Source: Cupriavidus basilensis (lineage in GTDB: Bacteria; Pseudomonadota; Gammaproteobacteria; Burkholderiales; Burkholderiaceae). Taken from it: 64,000 nucleotides of DNA. Below are positions 1-8,979 of this stretch, piece by piece (positions within the stretch are counted from its first letter, which is position 1; the number at the start of each line of letters is the position of its first letter). The notes under the pieces were generated by a model. The model searched no databases. It was not told the origin of the DNA and saw nothing but the letters and a program-made list of their open reading frames with translations. The stretch spans positions 4,216,001 through 4,280,000 of the forward strand of contig NZ_CP010536.1 in assembly GCF_000832305.1 (NCBI RefSeq), in the 5' to 3' direction. A program made the translations under genes and the position numbers.

Positions 1-2
1 AG

Positions 3-116
3 CAGCAGCAGCAAAGGCAGCCGCAAGCCCAGGCGCCCGCGGCCAACGGCACGCCGCTGCCGCCGGGCGTCAATCTCGGCAACGCCACGGTGGACGCCGT
101 GCGCCCGGTGAACTGA
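3..116 (+). CDS. gspD: C-terminal tail of GspD (type II secretion secretin), partial
   Basis: Only the last 37 codons are inside the window; they end in TGA eight bases before the gspE start. The tail is rich in Gln, Pro and Ala (a run of Gln codons, then a Pro/Ala/Gly stretch), as expected for a disordered C-terminus. It has no recognisable domain by itself. The identification rests on context: gspD-gspE-gspF is a common type II secretion gene order, and the same-strand tight spacing implies one operon. It could instead be the tail of another gsp gene. Confidence 0.55.
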   Translation, partial: QQQQRQPQAQAPAANGTPLPPGVNLGNATVDAVRPVN

Positions 117-124
117 GACTCGCC

Positions 125-1672
125 ATGGCCACAAGCATCGCCCCCGCCGCCATGCCCGACGAGCCGCTCGAGCCACTGGACCCGCCGTCGACCATCGCCG
201 CGCGCCTCGTCACCTACGGCTTCGCGCGCGAGGCCCGCCTGCTGATCGCGCACCAGCACGCCGACGGCCTGGAGGTGTGGGTCAGCCGCGCCACCTCGCC
301 CGCAGCGCTGGCCGAAGTGGCGCGCGTGCACGGGCCGCTGCGCCTGCGCGTGCTGGAGCCCGAGGCGCTGGAGCTCGCCATGTCCGAGGCCTACAACCGC
401 CAGGACAGCGGCAGCGCCGCGCAGGTGGTTGGCGAGGTCGAGGGCGAAGTCGACCTGTCGCGGCTGATGCAGGACATTCCCGCCGTGGAAGACCTGCTGG
501 AGTCCGAGGACGACGCCCCCATCATCCGCATGATCAACGCGCTGCTCACCCAGGCCGCGCGCGAAGGCGCCTCCGATATCCACATCGAGCCGTTCGAGTC
601 ATCCTCGGTAGTGCGCTTTCGCGTGGACGGCACGCTGCGCGACGTGGTGCGCCCGAAGAAGGCGCTGCACGGCGCGCTGATCTCGCGCATCAAGATCATG
701 GCGCAGCTCGACATCGCGGAAAAACGCCTGCCGCAGGACGGCCGCATCACGCTGCGCGTGGGCGGGCGTCCCGTGGACGTGCGCGTCTCCACGCTGCCCA
801 CCGGCCACGGCGAGCGCGCGGTGCTGCGCCTGCTCGACAAGGAGGCCGGCCGCCTCGATCTCGCCAAGCTCGGCATGGCGCCGGGCACGCTGGGCGGCTT
901 CGATCACCTGATCCGCCAGCCGCACGGCATCGTGCTGGTGACCGGGCCGACCGGCTCGGGCAAAACCACCACGCTGTACGCCGCGCTGTCGCGGCTCGAT
1001 GCGCGCACCACCAACATCATGACGGTGGAAGACCCGATCGAGTACGACCTCGACGGCATTGGCCAGACCCAGGTCAACCCGCGCATCGACATGACTTTCG
1101 GCAAGGCGCTGCGGGCCATCCTGCGCCAGGATCCGGACGTGGTGATGATCGGCGAAATCCGCGACCTGGAAACCGCGCAGATCGCGGTGCAAGCCTCGCT
1201 GACGGGCCACCTGGTGCTGGCCACGCTGCACACCAATGACTCGGCTTCGGCGGTGACGCGGCTGGTCGACATGGGCATCGAGCCCTTCCTGCTGTCCTCG
1301 TCGCTGCTCGGCGTGCTGGCGCAGCGGCTGGTACGCCGGCTGTGCCAGCACTGCAAGCGCGAGGAAGTGATCGAAGTCACACCCGACGAAGCCGACGTGC
1401 TGCTGGCGCAAGGCAAACCGCTGCAACGCGTGTGGCATGCGGTGGGCTGCGACAAATGCGGCCACTCGGGCTACCAGGGGCGCATGGGCGTATACGAGCT
1501 GCTCAGCGTGGATGACGAAATCCGCACGATGATCCACCGCCAGTCGGCCGAATCCGAGATCAAGAAGGTGGCCCTGGAGCGCGGCATGCACACCATGCGC
1601 CGCGATGCGCAGCGCTGGATCGACTCGGGCGCGACCGCGCTGGAAGAAGTCTTGCGCGTCACGCGCGACTAA
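125..1672 (+). CDS. gspE: GspE, type II secretion system cytoplasmic ATPase
   Basis: Hexameric ATPase that powers pseudopilus assembly at the inner membrane. The 515-residue length is normal for the family. Visible motifs are a Walker A loop GPTGSGKTT at residues 274-282, a Walker B region around 335-347 (DPDVVMIGEIRD), Asp and His boxes between them, and the GspE tetracysteine zinc motif (Cys407, Cys410, Cys442, Cys445). The N-terminal 110 residues correspond to the domain that docks on GspL. Start is the ATG eight bases after the upstream stop. It is followed 16 bases later by gspF, so the two are co-transcribed. The tetracysteine motif favours GspE over PilB-type or PilT-type ATPases. Confidence 0.95.
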   Translation: MATSIAPAAMPDEPLEPLDPPSTIAARLVTYGFAREARLLIAHQHADGLEVWVSRATSPAALAEVARVHGPLRLRVLEPEALELAMSEAYNRQDSGSAAQVVGEVEGEVDLSRLMQDIPAVEDLLESEDDAPIIRMINALLTQAAREGASDIHIEPFESSSVVRFRVDGTLRDVVRPKKALHGALISRIKIMAQLDIAEKRLPQDGRITLRVGGRPVDVRVSTLPTGHGERAVLRLLDKEAGRLDLAKLGMAPGTLGGFDHLIRQPHGIVLVTGPTGSGKTTTLYAALSRLDARTTNIMTVEDPIEYDLDGIGQTQVNPRIDMTFGKALRAILRQDPDVVMIGEIRDLETAQIAVQASLTGHLVLATLHTNDSASAVTRLVDMGIEPFLLSSSLLGVLAQRLVRRLCQHCKREEVIEVTPDEADVLLAQGKPLQRVWHAVGCDKCGHSGYQGRMGVYELLSVDDEIRTMIHRQSAESEIKKVALERGMHTMRRDAQRWIDSGATALEEVLRVTRD

Positions 1673-1688
1673 GGGCGAGCCCGCAGAC

Positions 1689-2906
1689 ATGCCAGCCTAT
1701 CGTTACGAGGCCGTCGACGCCGCCGGCAAGACCGATCGCGGCGTCATCGAAGCCGACAGCCCCAAGCAGGCCCGCGGCCAGTTACGCGCGCGCGGCCTGA
1801 CACCGCTCAATGTGGATCCGCTGGCAGGCGTCGGCGGCGTGCAGAAAAGCAGCACCGCTGCCTTCGTGCGCCGGCTCTCCACGCAAGAGCAGGCGCTGTT
1901 CACGCGCCAGCTCGCCAGCCTGATCGTGGCTGGCCTGCCACTGGACGAAGCACTGGCGGCGCTGGCCGACCAGGCCGAGCGCAGCTATGTGCACGAGCTG
2001 CTGGCCGGCATCCGTGCGGATGTCGTCGGCGGCAGCTCGCTATCGGTGGCGCTGTTGCACCATCCGCGCGATTTTCCGGATATCTACCGCGCGCTGGTTT
2101 CAGCCGGCGAGCACTCGGGCCACCTCGGCCTGGTGCTGGAAAAGCTGGCGGACTATATCGAGACGCGCAATTCGCTCACCGCCAAGATCCGGCTGGCCTT
2201 TACCTACCCCGCCATCGTCACCGTGGTGGCGTTCGCCATCGTGATCTTCCTGCTGTCCTATGTGGTGCCGCAGGTGGTGAGCGTCTTCGCCAACACCAAG
2301 CAGAAGCTGCCGACGCTGACCATCATCATGCTGGCGCTGTCGGATTTCGTGCGCAACTGGTGGTGGGCCGCGCTGGCGTTCATCGTGGCGGTGAGCCTGG
2401 GCATACGCAGCCTGCTGCGCCAGCCCGGTGTGCGCCTGGAATGGCACCGCTGGCTGCTGACCGCGCCGCTGGTCGGCAAGCTGATCCGGGGCTATAACAC
2501 CGCACGCTTCGCCAGCACGCTCGCCATCCTGGTTTCCGCTGGCGTGCCCATCCTGCGCAGCCTGCAGGCAGCCGGGGAAACACTGACCAACGAAGCGCTC
2601 AAGGCCAATGTGGATGACGCCACCACGCGGGTGCGCGAAGGCGCCTCGCTGGCGCGCGCACTGGCCGCGCAGAACCAGTTTCCTTCCGTGCTGGTGCATT
2701 TGATACGCTCCGGCGAAGCCACCGGCAACCTGCCGATCATGCTGGAGCGCGCGGCGCAGGGCGAAGGCGCGGAGCTGGAGCGCCGCACGCTGTTCCTCAC
2801 CAGCCTGCTCGAGCCGCTGCTGATCCTCAGCATGGGCGTGGTGGTGCTGCTGATCGTGCTGGCGGTGCTGATGCCGATCATCGAGATCAACCAGCTGGTA
2901 CGCTAA
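1689..2906 (+). CDS. gspF: GspF, type II secretion inner-membrane platform protein
   Basis: Polytopic platform protein that contacts the GspE ATPase and the pseudopilins. The 405-residue product starts MPAYRYEAVDAAG, the typical GspF N-terminus. It contains two repeated cytoplasmic helical domains (roughly residues 65-190 and 270-390). Three membrane segments are visible, near residues 170-200, 215-240 and the extreme C-terminus (LLIVLAVLMPIIEI). A longer in-frame ORF begins at 1605 inside gspE, but the ATG at 1689 gives the conserved N-terminus and is preferred. The gene ends the operon segment seen here and is followed by a hairpin terminator. Confidence 0.94.
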   Translation: MPAYRYEAVDAAGKTDRGVIEADSPKQARGQLRARGLTPLNVDPLAGVGGVQKSSTAAFVRRLSTQEQALFTRQLASLIVAGLPLDEALAALADQAERSYVHELLAGIRADVVGGSSLSVALLHHPRDFPDIYRALVSAGEHSGHLGLVLEKLADYIETRNSLTAKIRLAFTYPAIVTVVAFAIVIFLLSYVVPQVVSVFANTKQKLPTLTIIMLALSDFVRNWWWAALAFIVAVSLGIRSLLRQPGVRLEWHRWLLTAPLVGKLIRGYNTARFASTLAILVSAGVPILRSLQAAGETLTNEALKANVDDATTRVREGASLARALAAQNQFPSVLVHLIRSGEATGNLPIMLERAAQGEGAELERRTLFLTSLLEPLLILSMGVVVLLIVLAVLMPIIEINQLVR

Positions 2907-2939
2907 TCATGCGGCTGGCGGCACAAGCTGCTGAAATGC

Positions 2940-2965
2940 AAAACGGCGCCTTGCGGCGCCGTTTT
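2940..2965. terminator. bidirectional intrinsic terminator between gspF and the NYN gene
   Basis: An 11-bp perfect stem (AAAACGGCGCC / GGCGCCGTTTT) closes on a 4-base TTGC loop. Because the stem begins with A and ends with T runs, it can act in both directions. It serves gspF on the plus strand and the opposing NYN gene on the minus strand. Confidence 0.85.
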
Positions 2966-2984
2966 ACGTTCTGGCGAGTGTGGC

Positions 2985-4886
2985 TTATTCAGCAGCCTTC
3001 GCCGTCTTCTTCGGTGCGCGCTTGGCCGGCGCGGCGGCGGCTGCCTTCTTGGCTGCAGGCGCAGCCTTTTTGGCGGGAGCGGCGGCCTTCTTGGCCGGCG
3101 CAGCAGCCTTCTTGGCGGCTACAGCGGTCTTTTTGGCTGGTGCTTCCGCTTTCTTGGCGGGTGCGTCTGCCTTTTTGGCAGGTGCGGCAGCCTTCTTGGC
3201 GGGTGCAGCCGTCTTTTTCGCACGGGCCGGGGCCTTGGCTTTCGCCTTGACCTCAACCACGGGCTCGACCGGCTCGGCAACCTCGACCACCTCGGCGATT
3301 TCCACAACCGGAGCGGCTTCGACGACCTCGGCAACCTCGACCGCTTCCACGACCGGCGCCACCTCGACAATCTCGATGACTTCGACGGCTTCGACGACCG
3401 CCGCCACCACGGTGGACGACGGTGCCACAAAGATCGAGCTGTCGATCGGCCACGGAATCTCGCTCAGCGTGACCTCGGGCTTGGGCGGCTTGCGGCGGCG
3501 GCCACCGTTCGATTCGCCGTTTTCGCCAGCATCGGCGTCGTCCCGCTCGTCCTCGGACTCGGCGCCGTTGTAAGCCTGCTCCACGCGCTCCAGCACGTCC
3601 ATCGGATCGACCACGAACGACGGGGCGGTTTCGCTGACGGGAGCGGGGGCGGGAGCTGCAAATTCGGGCACCGGCGCGGGCTGCACAGGCAGTGCGGCCT
3701 GCTGCGCACGCTCCGGCCGCGAGCCTTGTTGCTGCGGGAAAGGCTGGCGATCGCCACCACGCCGCTTGTTGCGGCGATTCTCGCGCCGCTCGCGGTTGTC
3801 ACGGTTCTCGCGGTTCTCAGCCTGAGGGCTTTCTGCCTGGGCGTTCTCGCCCTGGCGGTTCTCGCCCTGGCGGTTCTCGCCCTGGCGGTTCTCGCCCTGA
3901 CGGTTCTCGCCCTGACGGTTCTCGGGCTGACGATTCTCGCCCTGGCGGCTCTCGCCCTGGCGGCTCTCGCCCTGGCGGTTCTCGGGCTGGCGATTTTCGC
4001 CCTGGCGGTTCTCGGGCTGGCGGTTCTCGGGCTGGCGGTTCTCGGGCTGGCGATTCTCGCCCTGGCGGTTCTCGGGCTGGCGCTCGTCGCCTTGGCGGGG
4101 CTCGCCTTCGCCAGACTTCGAACGGCGCTTCAGGCGCACCCACAGCGTCTTGTTGTTGTTGCCGTTGCGGGTCTCGACTTCGAACAGGCCCGTCGCAGCT
4201 ACCAGCTCGGAGAGCTTGCCGTAGCCGTAGTTGCGCGAGTCGAACTCGGGTGCCTGCTTGGCGATGTGGTTGCCCATGCCGCCGAGCGTGGCCCAGCCGT
4301 CTTCGTCGGAGACCGCTTGCGAGGCGCTTTGCAGCAGGCGCACCAGGCGCGAATCCTGTCGCAGCTCGCCGCTGTTGCGCTTGCGCGCGGGCGCGGCGGC
4401 GCCGTCGGCTTCCGTATCGGTGTCGGTGTCGGCGTCGCTGCGCAGCACGTCGGCAAAGATGAACTTGTCGCAGGCCGTGACGAAGGGCTTGGGCGTCTTG
4501 CGTTCGCCAAAGCCGTACACGGTCAGGCCCTGCTCGCGGATGCGCGAGGCCAGGCGGGTGAAATCGCTGTCGCTGGAGACGATGCAGAAGCCGTCGAAGC
4601 GGCCCGTGTACAGCAGGTCCATCGCGTCGATGATCATCGCGCTGTCGGTGGCGTTCTTGCCGACCGTGTAGCGGAACTGCTGGATCGGCTGGATGGAGTG
4701 CGACAGCAGGCGCTCCTTCCAGCCAGCCAGGTTGGGCTTGGTCCAGTCGCCGTAGATGCGCTTGACGGCGGCTACGCCGTACTTGGCGACTTCGGCCAGC
4801 AGGCCTTCGACGATGGCGGGCGCCGCATTGTCGGCGTCGATCAGCACAGCCAGGGTCGCGGTGCCCTGGCGGGAGGAAATAGTCAT
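2985..4886 (-). CDS. NYN-domain (PIN-like) nuclease with OST-HTH/LOTUS domain, repeat linker and Lys/Ala-rich tail
   Basis: Putative RNA-directed nuclease of the NYN/DUF88 (LabA-like) family. Residues 11-150 form the NYN fold, with acidic residues in LIDADN (Asp17, Asp19), Asp81 and SSDSDF (104-109). Residues 175-253 look like an OST-HTH/LOTUS RNA-binding domain. Residues 268-357 are 18 tandem pentapeptides (ENRQP/ENRQG type), followed by an Arg-rich stretch. The last 80 or so residues are repeated APAKKA blocks like histone H1. The start was placed at ATG 4886 because the NYN fold begins just after it; an upstream in-frame extension to 5120 has no domain character. It probably acts on RNA, but its target is unknown. 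Confidence 0.82.
   Translation of the reverse strand: MTISSRQGTATLAVLIDADNAAPAIVEGLLAEVAKYGVAAVKRIYGDWTKPNLAGWKERLLSHSIQPIQQFRYTVGKNATDSAMIIDAMDLLYTGRFDGFCIVSSDSDFTRLASRIREQGLTVYGFGERKTPKPFVTACDKFIFADVLRSDADTDTDTEADGAAAPARKRNSGELRQDSRLVRLLQSASQAVSDEDGWATLGGMGNHIAKQAPEFDSRNYGYGKLSELVAATGLFEVETRNGNNNKTLWVRLKRRSKSGEGEPRQGDERQPENRQGENRQPENRQPENRQPENRQGENRQPENRQGESRQGESRQGENRQPENRQGENRQGENRQGENRQGENRQGENAQAESPQAENRENRDNRERRENRRNKRRGGDRQPFPQQQGSRPERAQQAALPVQPAPVPEFAAPAPAPVSETAPSFVVDPMDVLERVEQAYNGAESEDERDDADAGENGESNGGRRRKPPKPEVTLSEIPWPIDSSIFVAPSSTVVAAVVEAVEVIEIVEVAPVVEAVEVAEVVEAAPVVEIAEVVEVAEPVEPVVEVKAKAKAPARAKKTAAPAKKAAAPAKKADAPAKKAEAPAKKTAVAAKKAAAPAKKAAAPAKKAAPAAKKAAAAAPAKRAPKKTAKAAE
3816..4085 (-). 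repeat. 18 tandem 15-bp repeats coding for ENRQ(P/G) pentapeptides
   Basis: Eighteen 15-bp units follow without spacers inside the NYN gene; the plus-strand unit reads CGGTTCTCGCCCTGG. Most units differ only at the codon giving Pro or Gly and at occasional Asn/Ser changes. Near-identical DNA units suggest expansion by slippage or unequal exchange, so copy number may vary between strains. Confidence 0.9.
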
Positions 4887-5213
4887 GTTGGGTCCTGGAG
4901 GCCGGTCGGCCTCGGATGGGGCGGGTTGCACCGGGGCACAATCCCTGAAGATATGGCGCACGGTCCGCATCTGCCCGTTTGTTGCGTAAACCTGTTTGCA
5001 ACGCAGTGTACACGCGAAGCGTGTCCATTCGGGAAAGCACGCCTGTGGCGGGCGCGCTTTTTGCTGCGTCGCAAGGTGCCGCCCCCTTGGGGGCGGTGCT
5101 ACCATGCGGCAACGAGACACGGCCGTTCTCCGCCTTCACAAGAGGCGGCGCGCGGTCACCCACAACTGAAGTGAGTCGGTGATCCCGACTGCATGTCCCA
5201 TAGAGGAGCACCT
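4887..5213. promoter_or_regulatory. divergent intergenic region between the NYN gene and the ferredoxin oxidoreductase gene
   Basis: These 327 bases separate two divergent genes and must hold both promoters. A perfect inverted repeat CCGCCCCC-TT-GGGGGCGG lies at 5079-5096; it lacks a T run, so it is more likely an operator or RNA hairpin than a terminator. A strong ribosome binding site, AGAGGAG at 5202-5208, precedes the ATG at 5214. No clear -35/-10 pair was identified. Confidence 0.5.
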
Positions 5214-8200
5214 ATGAATGCCCCCCTGACCCCTCCGGTCAGCGACGCCATCCGCCGCGCGCTCGCAAACGTTTCCCTGGAAGACAAATACACGCTGGAG
5301 CGTGGCCGCGTTTATATCAGCGGCACGCAGGCGCTGGTACGCCTGCCGATGCTGCAGCGCGAGCGCGACCGCGCCGCCGGCCTGAACACGGCCGGCTTTA
5401 TCTCTGGCTACCGCGGCTCGCCGCTAGGCGCGCTGGACCAGTCGCTATGGAAGGCCAAGCAGCATCTGGCCGCGCACGACATCGTGTTCCAGGCGGGATT
5501 GAATGAAGACCTGGCTGCCACCTCGGTATGGGGCTCGCAGCAGGTGAACATGTATCCGGACGCCAGGTTCGAAGGCGTGTTCGGCATGTGGTACGGCAAG
5601 GGCCCGGGCGTGGACCGCACGAGCGACGTCTTCAAGCACGCCAACTCGGCCGGCTCCTCCAGGCACGGCGGCGTGCTGGTGCTGGCGGGCGACGACCACG
5701 CCGCCAAATCGTCCACGCTGGCGCACCAGTCCGAGCACATCTTCAAGGCCTGCGGCCTGCCGGTGCTCTATCCCTCGAACGTGCAGGAGTATCTCGACTA
5801 CGGCTTGCATGCCTGGGCCATGAGCCGCTACTCCGGCCTGTGGGTGTCGATGAAATGCGTGACCGATGTGGTGGAGTCATCGGCATCGGTGGAGCTGGAT
5901 CCGCATCGCGTGGAGATCGTGCTGCCGCAGGATTTCATCCTGCCGCCGGGCGGCCTGAACATCCGCTGGCCCGATCCGCCGCTGGAACAGGAAGCGCGCC
6001 TGCTCGACTACAAGTGGTACGCCGGCCTGGCCTATGTGCGCGCCAACAAGATCGACCGCATCGAGATCGATTCGCCGCATGCGCGCTTCGGCATCATGAC
6101 CGGCGGCAAGGCTTATCTCGACACGCGCCAGGCGCTGGCCAACCTGGGCCTGGACGATGAGACCTGCGCACGCATCGGCATCCGCCTGTACAAGGTGGGC
6201 TGCGTGTGGCCGCTGGAAGCGCACGGCGCGCGCGCCTTTGCCGAAGGCCTGCAGGAAATCCTGGTGGTCGAAGAAAAGCGCCAGATCATGGAGTACGCGC
6301 TCAAGGAAGAGCTCTACAACTGGCGCGACGACGTGCGCCCCAAGGTCTACGGCAAGTTCGACGAAAAAGACAACGCAGGCGGCGAATGGTCGATCCCGCA
6401 GAGCAACTGGCTGCTGCCGGCGCACTATGAACTGTCGCCCGCCATCATTGCCCGCGCCATCGCCACGCGGCTCGACAAGTTCGAGTTGCCCGCCGACGTG
6501 CGCGCGCGCATCGCCGCGCGCATCGCGGTGATCGAGGCCAAGGAAAAAGCCATGGCCGTGCCGCGCGTGGCGGCCGAGCGCAAGCCCTGGTTCTGTTCGG
6601 GCTGCCCGCACAACACCTCCACCAACGTGCCCGAAGGCTCGCGCGCGCTGGCCGGCATCGGCTGCCACTACATGACGGTGTGGATGGACCGCAGCACCAG
6701 CACCTTCAGCCAGATGGGCGGCGAAGGCGTGGCATGGATCGGGCAGGCGCCCTTCGCCGGCGACAAGCATGTGTTCGCCAACCTGGGCGACGGCACCTAT
6801 TTCCACTCCGGCCTGCTGGCGATTCGCGCATCGATCGCGGCAGGCGTCAACATCACCTACAAGATCCTCTACAACGACGCAGTCGCCATGACCGGCGGCC
6901 AGCCGATCGACGGCAAGCTGTCGGTGCAGGACGTGGCCAACCAGGTTGCGGCCGAGGGCGCCAGGAAAATCGTCGTCGTCACCGACGAGCCGGAGAAATA
7001 CAGCGCCGCCATCAAGCTGCCGCAAGGCGTGGAAGTGCACCACCGCGACGAGCTCGACAGGATCCAGCGCGAGCTGCGCGAGGTGCCCGGCGCCACCATC
7101 CTGATCTACGACCAGACCTGCGCCACCGAAAAGCGCCGGCGCCGCAAGCGCGGCACCTACCCCGATCCGGCCAAGCGCGCCTTCATCAACGACGCGGTCT
7201 GCGAAGGCTGCGGCGACTGCTCGGTGAAGTCGAACTGCCTGTCGGTGGAGCCACTGGAAACGGAGCTTGGCACCAAGCGGCAGATCAACCAGTCGTCCTG
7301 CAACAAGGACTTCTCGTGCGTCAACGGCTTCTGCCCGAGCTTCGTCACGGCCGAAGGCGCGCAGGTGAAGAAGCCCGAGCGCCACGGCGTGTCGATGGAC
7401 AACCTGCCCGCCTTGCCGCAACCGGCGCTGCCCGGCCTTGAGCATCCCTACGGCGTGCTGGTCACGGGCGTGGGCGGCACCGGCGTGGTCACCATCGGCG
7501 GCCTGCTCGGCATGGCCGCGCACCTGGAAAACAAGGGCGTAACCGTGCTCGACATGGCCGGCCTGGCGCAAAAGGGCGGCGCGGTGCTCTCGCACGTGCA
7601 GATTGCCGCGCACCCGGACCAGCTCCACGCCACCCGCATCGCCATGGGCGAAGCGGACCTGGTGATTGGCTGCGACGCCATCGTCAGCGCCATCGACGAT
7701 GTCATCTCCAAGACCCAGGTAGGACGCACGCGCGCCATCGTCAACACGGCACAGACGCCCACCGCCGAGTTCATCAAGAATCCCAAGTGGCAGTTCCCCG
7801 GCCTGTCGGCGGAACAGGATGTGCGCAATGCCGTGGGCGAGGCATGCGACTTCATCAACGCCAGCGGCCTGGCCGTGGCGCTGATCGGCGACGCCATCTT
7901 CACCAACCCGCTGGTGCTGGGCTACGCCTGGCAAAAGGGCTGGCTGCCGCTATCGCTGGACGCGCTGGTGCGCGCCATCGAGCTCAACGGCACGGCGGTG
8001 GAAAAAAACAAGGCCGCCTTCGACTGGGGCCGCCACATGGCGCACGACCCGGAGCATGTGCTGTCGCTCACCGGCAAGCTGCGCAACACCGCCGAAGGCG
8101 CGGAAGTGGTCAAGCTGCCCACCTCCTCCGGCGCCCTGCTGGAAAAGCTGATCGCGCACCGCGCCGAGCACCTGACTGCTTATCAGGATGCCGCTTACGC

Positions 8201-8807
8201 GCAAACCTTCCGCGACACGGTGAGCCGTGTGCGCGCGGCGGAAAGCGCACTGGTTGGCAATGGCAAGCCGCTGCCGCTGACCGAAGCGGCGGCACGCAAC
8301 CTGTCCAAGCTGATGGCCTACAAGGACGAGTATGAAGTCGCGCGCCTTTATACCGATCCGATCTTCCTCGACAAGCTGCGCAACCAGTTCGAAGGCGAGC
8401 CCGGGCGCGACTACCAGCTCAATTTCTGGCTGGCGCCACCGCTGATGGCCAAGCGCGACGAGAAGGGGCATCTTGTGAAGCGCCGCTTCGGTCCCTCCAC
8501 CATGAAGCTCTTCGGCGTGCTGGCCAAGCTCAAAGGCCTGCGCGGCGGCGTGTTCGATGTGTTCGGCAAGACCGCCGAGCGCCGCACCGAGCGCGCCCTG
8601 ATCGGCGAGTATCGTGCGTTGCTGGAGGAGCTGACGCGTGGTTTGAGCGCAGCCAATCACGCGACCGCGATCACCCTGGCCAGCCTGCCCGACGACATTC
8701 GCGGCTTCGGGCACGTCAAGGACGACAACCTGGCGAAGGTGCGTACGCGCTGGACGGCGCTGCTTGAGCAGTTCCGGCATCCGGAGACGGCGCAGCGGGT
8801 GGCTTGA
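5214..8807 (+). CDS. indolepyruvate ferredoxin oxidoreductase family protein (fused alpha/gamma subunits)
   Basis: Thiamine-diphosphate and iron-sulfur enzyme expected to decarboxylate aryl- or branched 2-oxoacids oxidatively to acyl-CoA. The 1197 residues join domains that are separate IorA and IorB subunits in archaea. An N-terminal pyrimidine-binding part is followed by a TPP-binding region around residues 460-560 (GCPHNTSTNVPEG, then GDGTYFHSG). Next is a cysteine-rich cluster near 660-710 (CEGCGDCSVKSNC and later Cys residues). The gamma domain begins GVGGTGVVTIGG near 750. ATG 5214 is chosen because AGAGGAG sits just upstream. The gene stands alone. The exact substrate is inferred from the family only. 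Confidence 0.88.
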   Translation: MNAPLTPPVSDAIRRALANVSLEDKYTLERGRVYISGTQALVRLPMLQRERDRAAGLNTAGFISGYRGSPLGALDQSLWKAKQHLAAHDIVFQAGLNEDLAATSVWGSQQVNMYPDARFEGVFGMWYGKGPGVDRTSDVFKHANSAGSSRHGGVLVLAGDDHAAKSSTLAHQSEHIFKACGLPVLYPSNVQEYLDYGLHAWAMSRYSGLWVSMKCVTDVVESSASVELDPHRVEIVLPQDFILPPGGLNIRWPDPPLEQEARLLDYKWYAGLAYVRANKIDRIEIDSPHARFGIMTGGKAYLDTRQALANLGLDDETCARIGIRLYKVGCVWPLEAHGARAFAEGLQEILVVEEKRQIMEYALKEELYNWRDDVRPKVYGKFDEKDNAGGEWSIPQSNWLLPAHYELSPAIIARAIATRLDKFELPADVRARIAARIAVIEAKEKAMAVPRVAAERKPWFCSGCPHNTSTNVPEGSRALAGIGCHYMTVWMDRSTSTFSQMGGEGVAWIGQAPFAGDKHVFANLGDGTYFHSGLLAIRASIAAGVNITYKILYNDAVAMTGGQPIDGKLSVQDVANQVAAEGARKIVVVTDEPEKYSAAIKLPQGVEVHHRDELDRIQRELREVPGATILIYDQTCATEKRRRRKRGTYPDPAKRAFINDAVCEGCGDCSVKSNCLSVEPLETELGTKRQINQSSCNKDFSCVNGFCPSFVTAEGAQVKKPERHGVSMDNLPALPQPALPGLEHPYGVLVTGVGGTGVVTIGGLLGMAAHLENKGVTVLDMAGLAQKGGAVLSHVQIAAHPDQLHATRIAMGEADLVIGCDAIVSAIDDVISKTQVGRTRAIVNTAQTPTAEFIKNPKWQFPGLSAEQDVRNAVGEACDFINASGLAVALIGDAIFTNPLVLGYAWQKGWLPLSLDALVRAIELNGTAVEKNKAAFDWGRHMAHDPEHVLSLTGKLRNTAEGAEVVKLPTSSGALLEKLIAHRAEHLTAYQDAAYAQTFRDTVSRVRAAESALVGNGKPLPLTEAAARNLSKLMAYKDEYEVARLYTDPIFLDKLRNQFEGEPGRDYQLNFWLAPPLMAKRDEKGHLVKRRFGPSTMKLFGVLAKLKGLRGGVFDVFGKTAERRTERALIGEYRALLEELTRGLSAANHATAITLASLPDDIRGFGHVKDDNLAKVRTRWTALLEQFRHPETAQRVA

Positions 8808-8820
8808 GTTTTAGCTTGAA

Positions 8821-8848
8821 CGGAGCGCCGCCGCGAAGGGGCGCTCCG
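8821..8848. repeat. GC-rich inverted repeat after the oxidoreductase gene
   Basis: A 9-bp perfect stem (CGGAGCGCC / GGCGCTCCG) with a 10-base loop lies 13 bases after the stop codon and just ahead of the stronger terminator. It probably protects the 3' end of the message or assists termination. Confidence 0.6.
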
Positions 8849-8860
8849 GTTGCGGACGGA

Positions 8861-8892
8861 CCCCACATTTCTCTGAAATGTGGGGTTTTTTT
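8861..8892 (+). terminator. intrinsic terminator of the ferredoxin oxidoreductase gene
   Basis: A 10-bp stem (CCCCACATTT / AAATGTGGGG) with a 5-base loop is followed by seven T residues, a classical Rho-independent terminator on the plus strand. Confidence 0.9.
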
Positions 8893-8979
8893 GTTTCCGG
8901 CGTGGCTGCTGGCGTCACGATTTCGCCCAGGCTGGCAGTTGAGTCCAACCAAATGGCGGCAGAGGACTTGTGTTCCGTT

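Noticed and set aside
3816..4085. Regular 15-bp repeats considered as a CRISPR array
   Set aside because: Units abut without spacers, stay in frame and encode a pentapeptide repeat.
3726..5174. Plus-strand ORF of 482 codons with many Leu/Ala/Val runs, looking like a membrane protein
   Set aside because: It is the antisense of the NYN gene; its hydrophobic runs come from the 15-bp repeats.
5877..7934. 685-codon minus-strand ORF
   Set aside because: Shadow of the ferredoxin oxidoreductase gene in GC-rich DNA; no domain, low-complexity composition.
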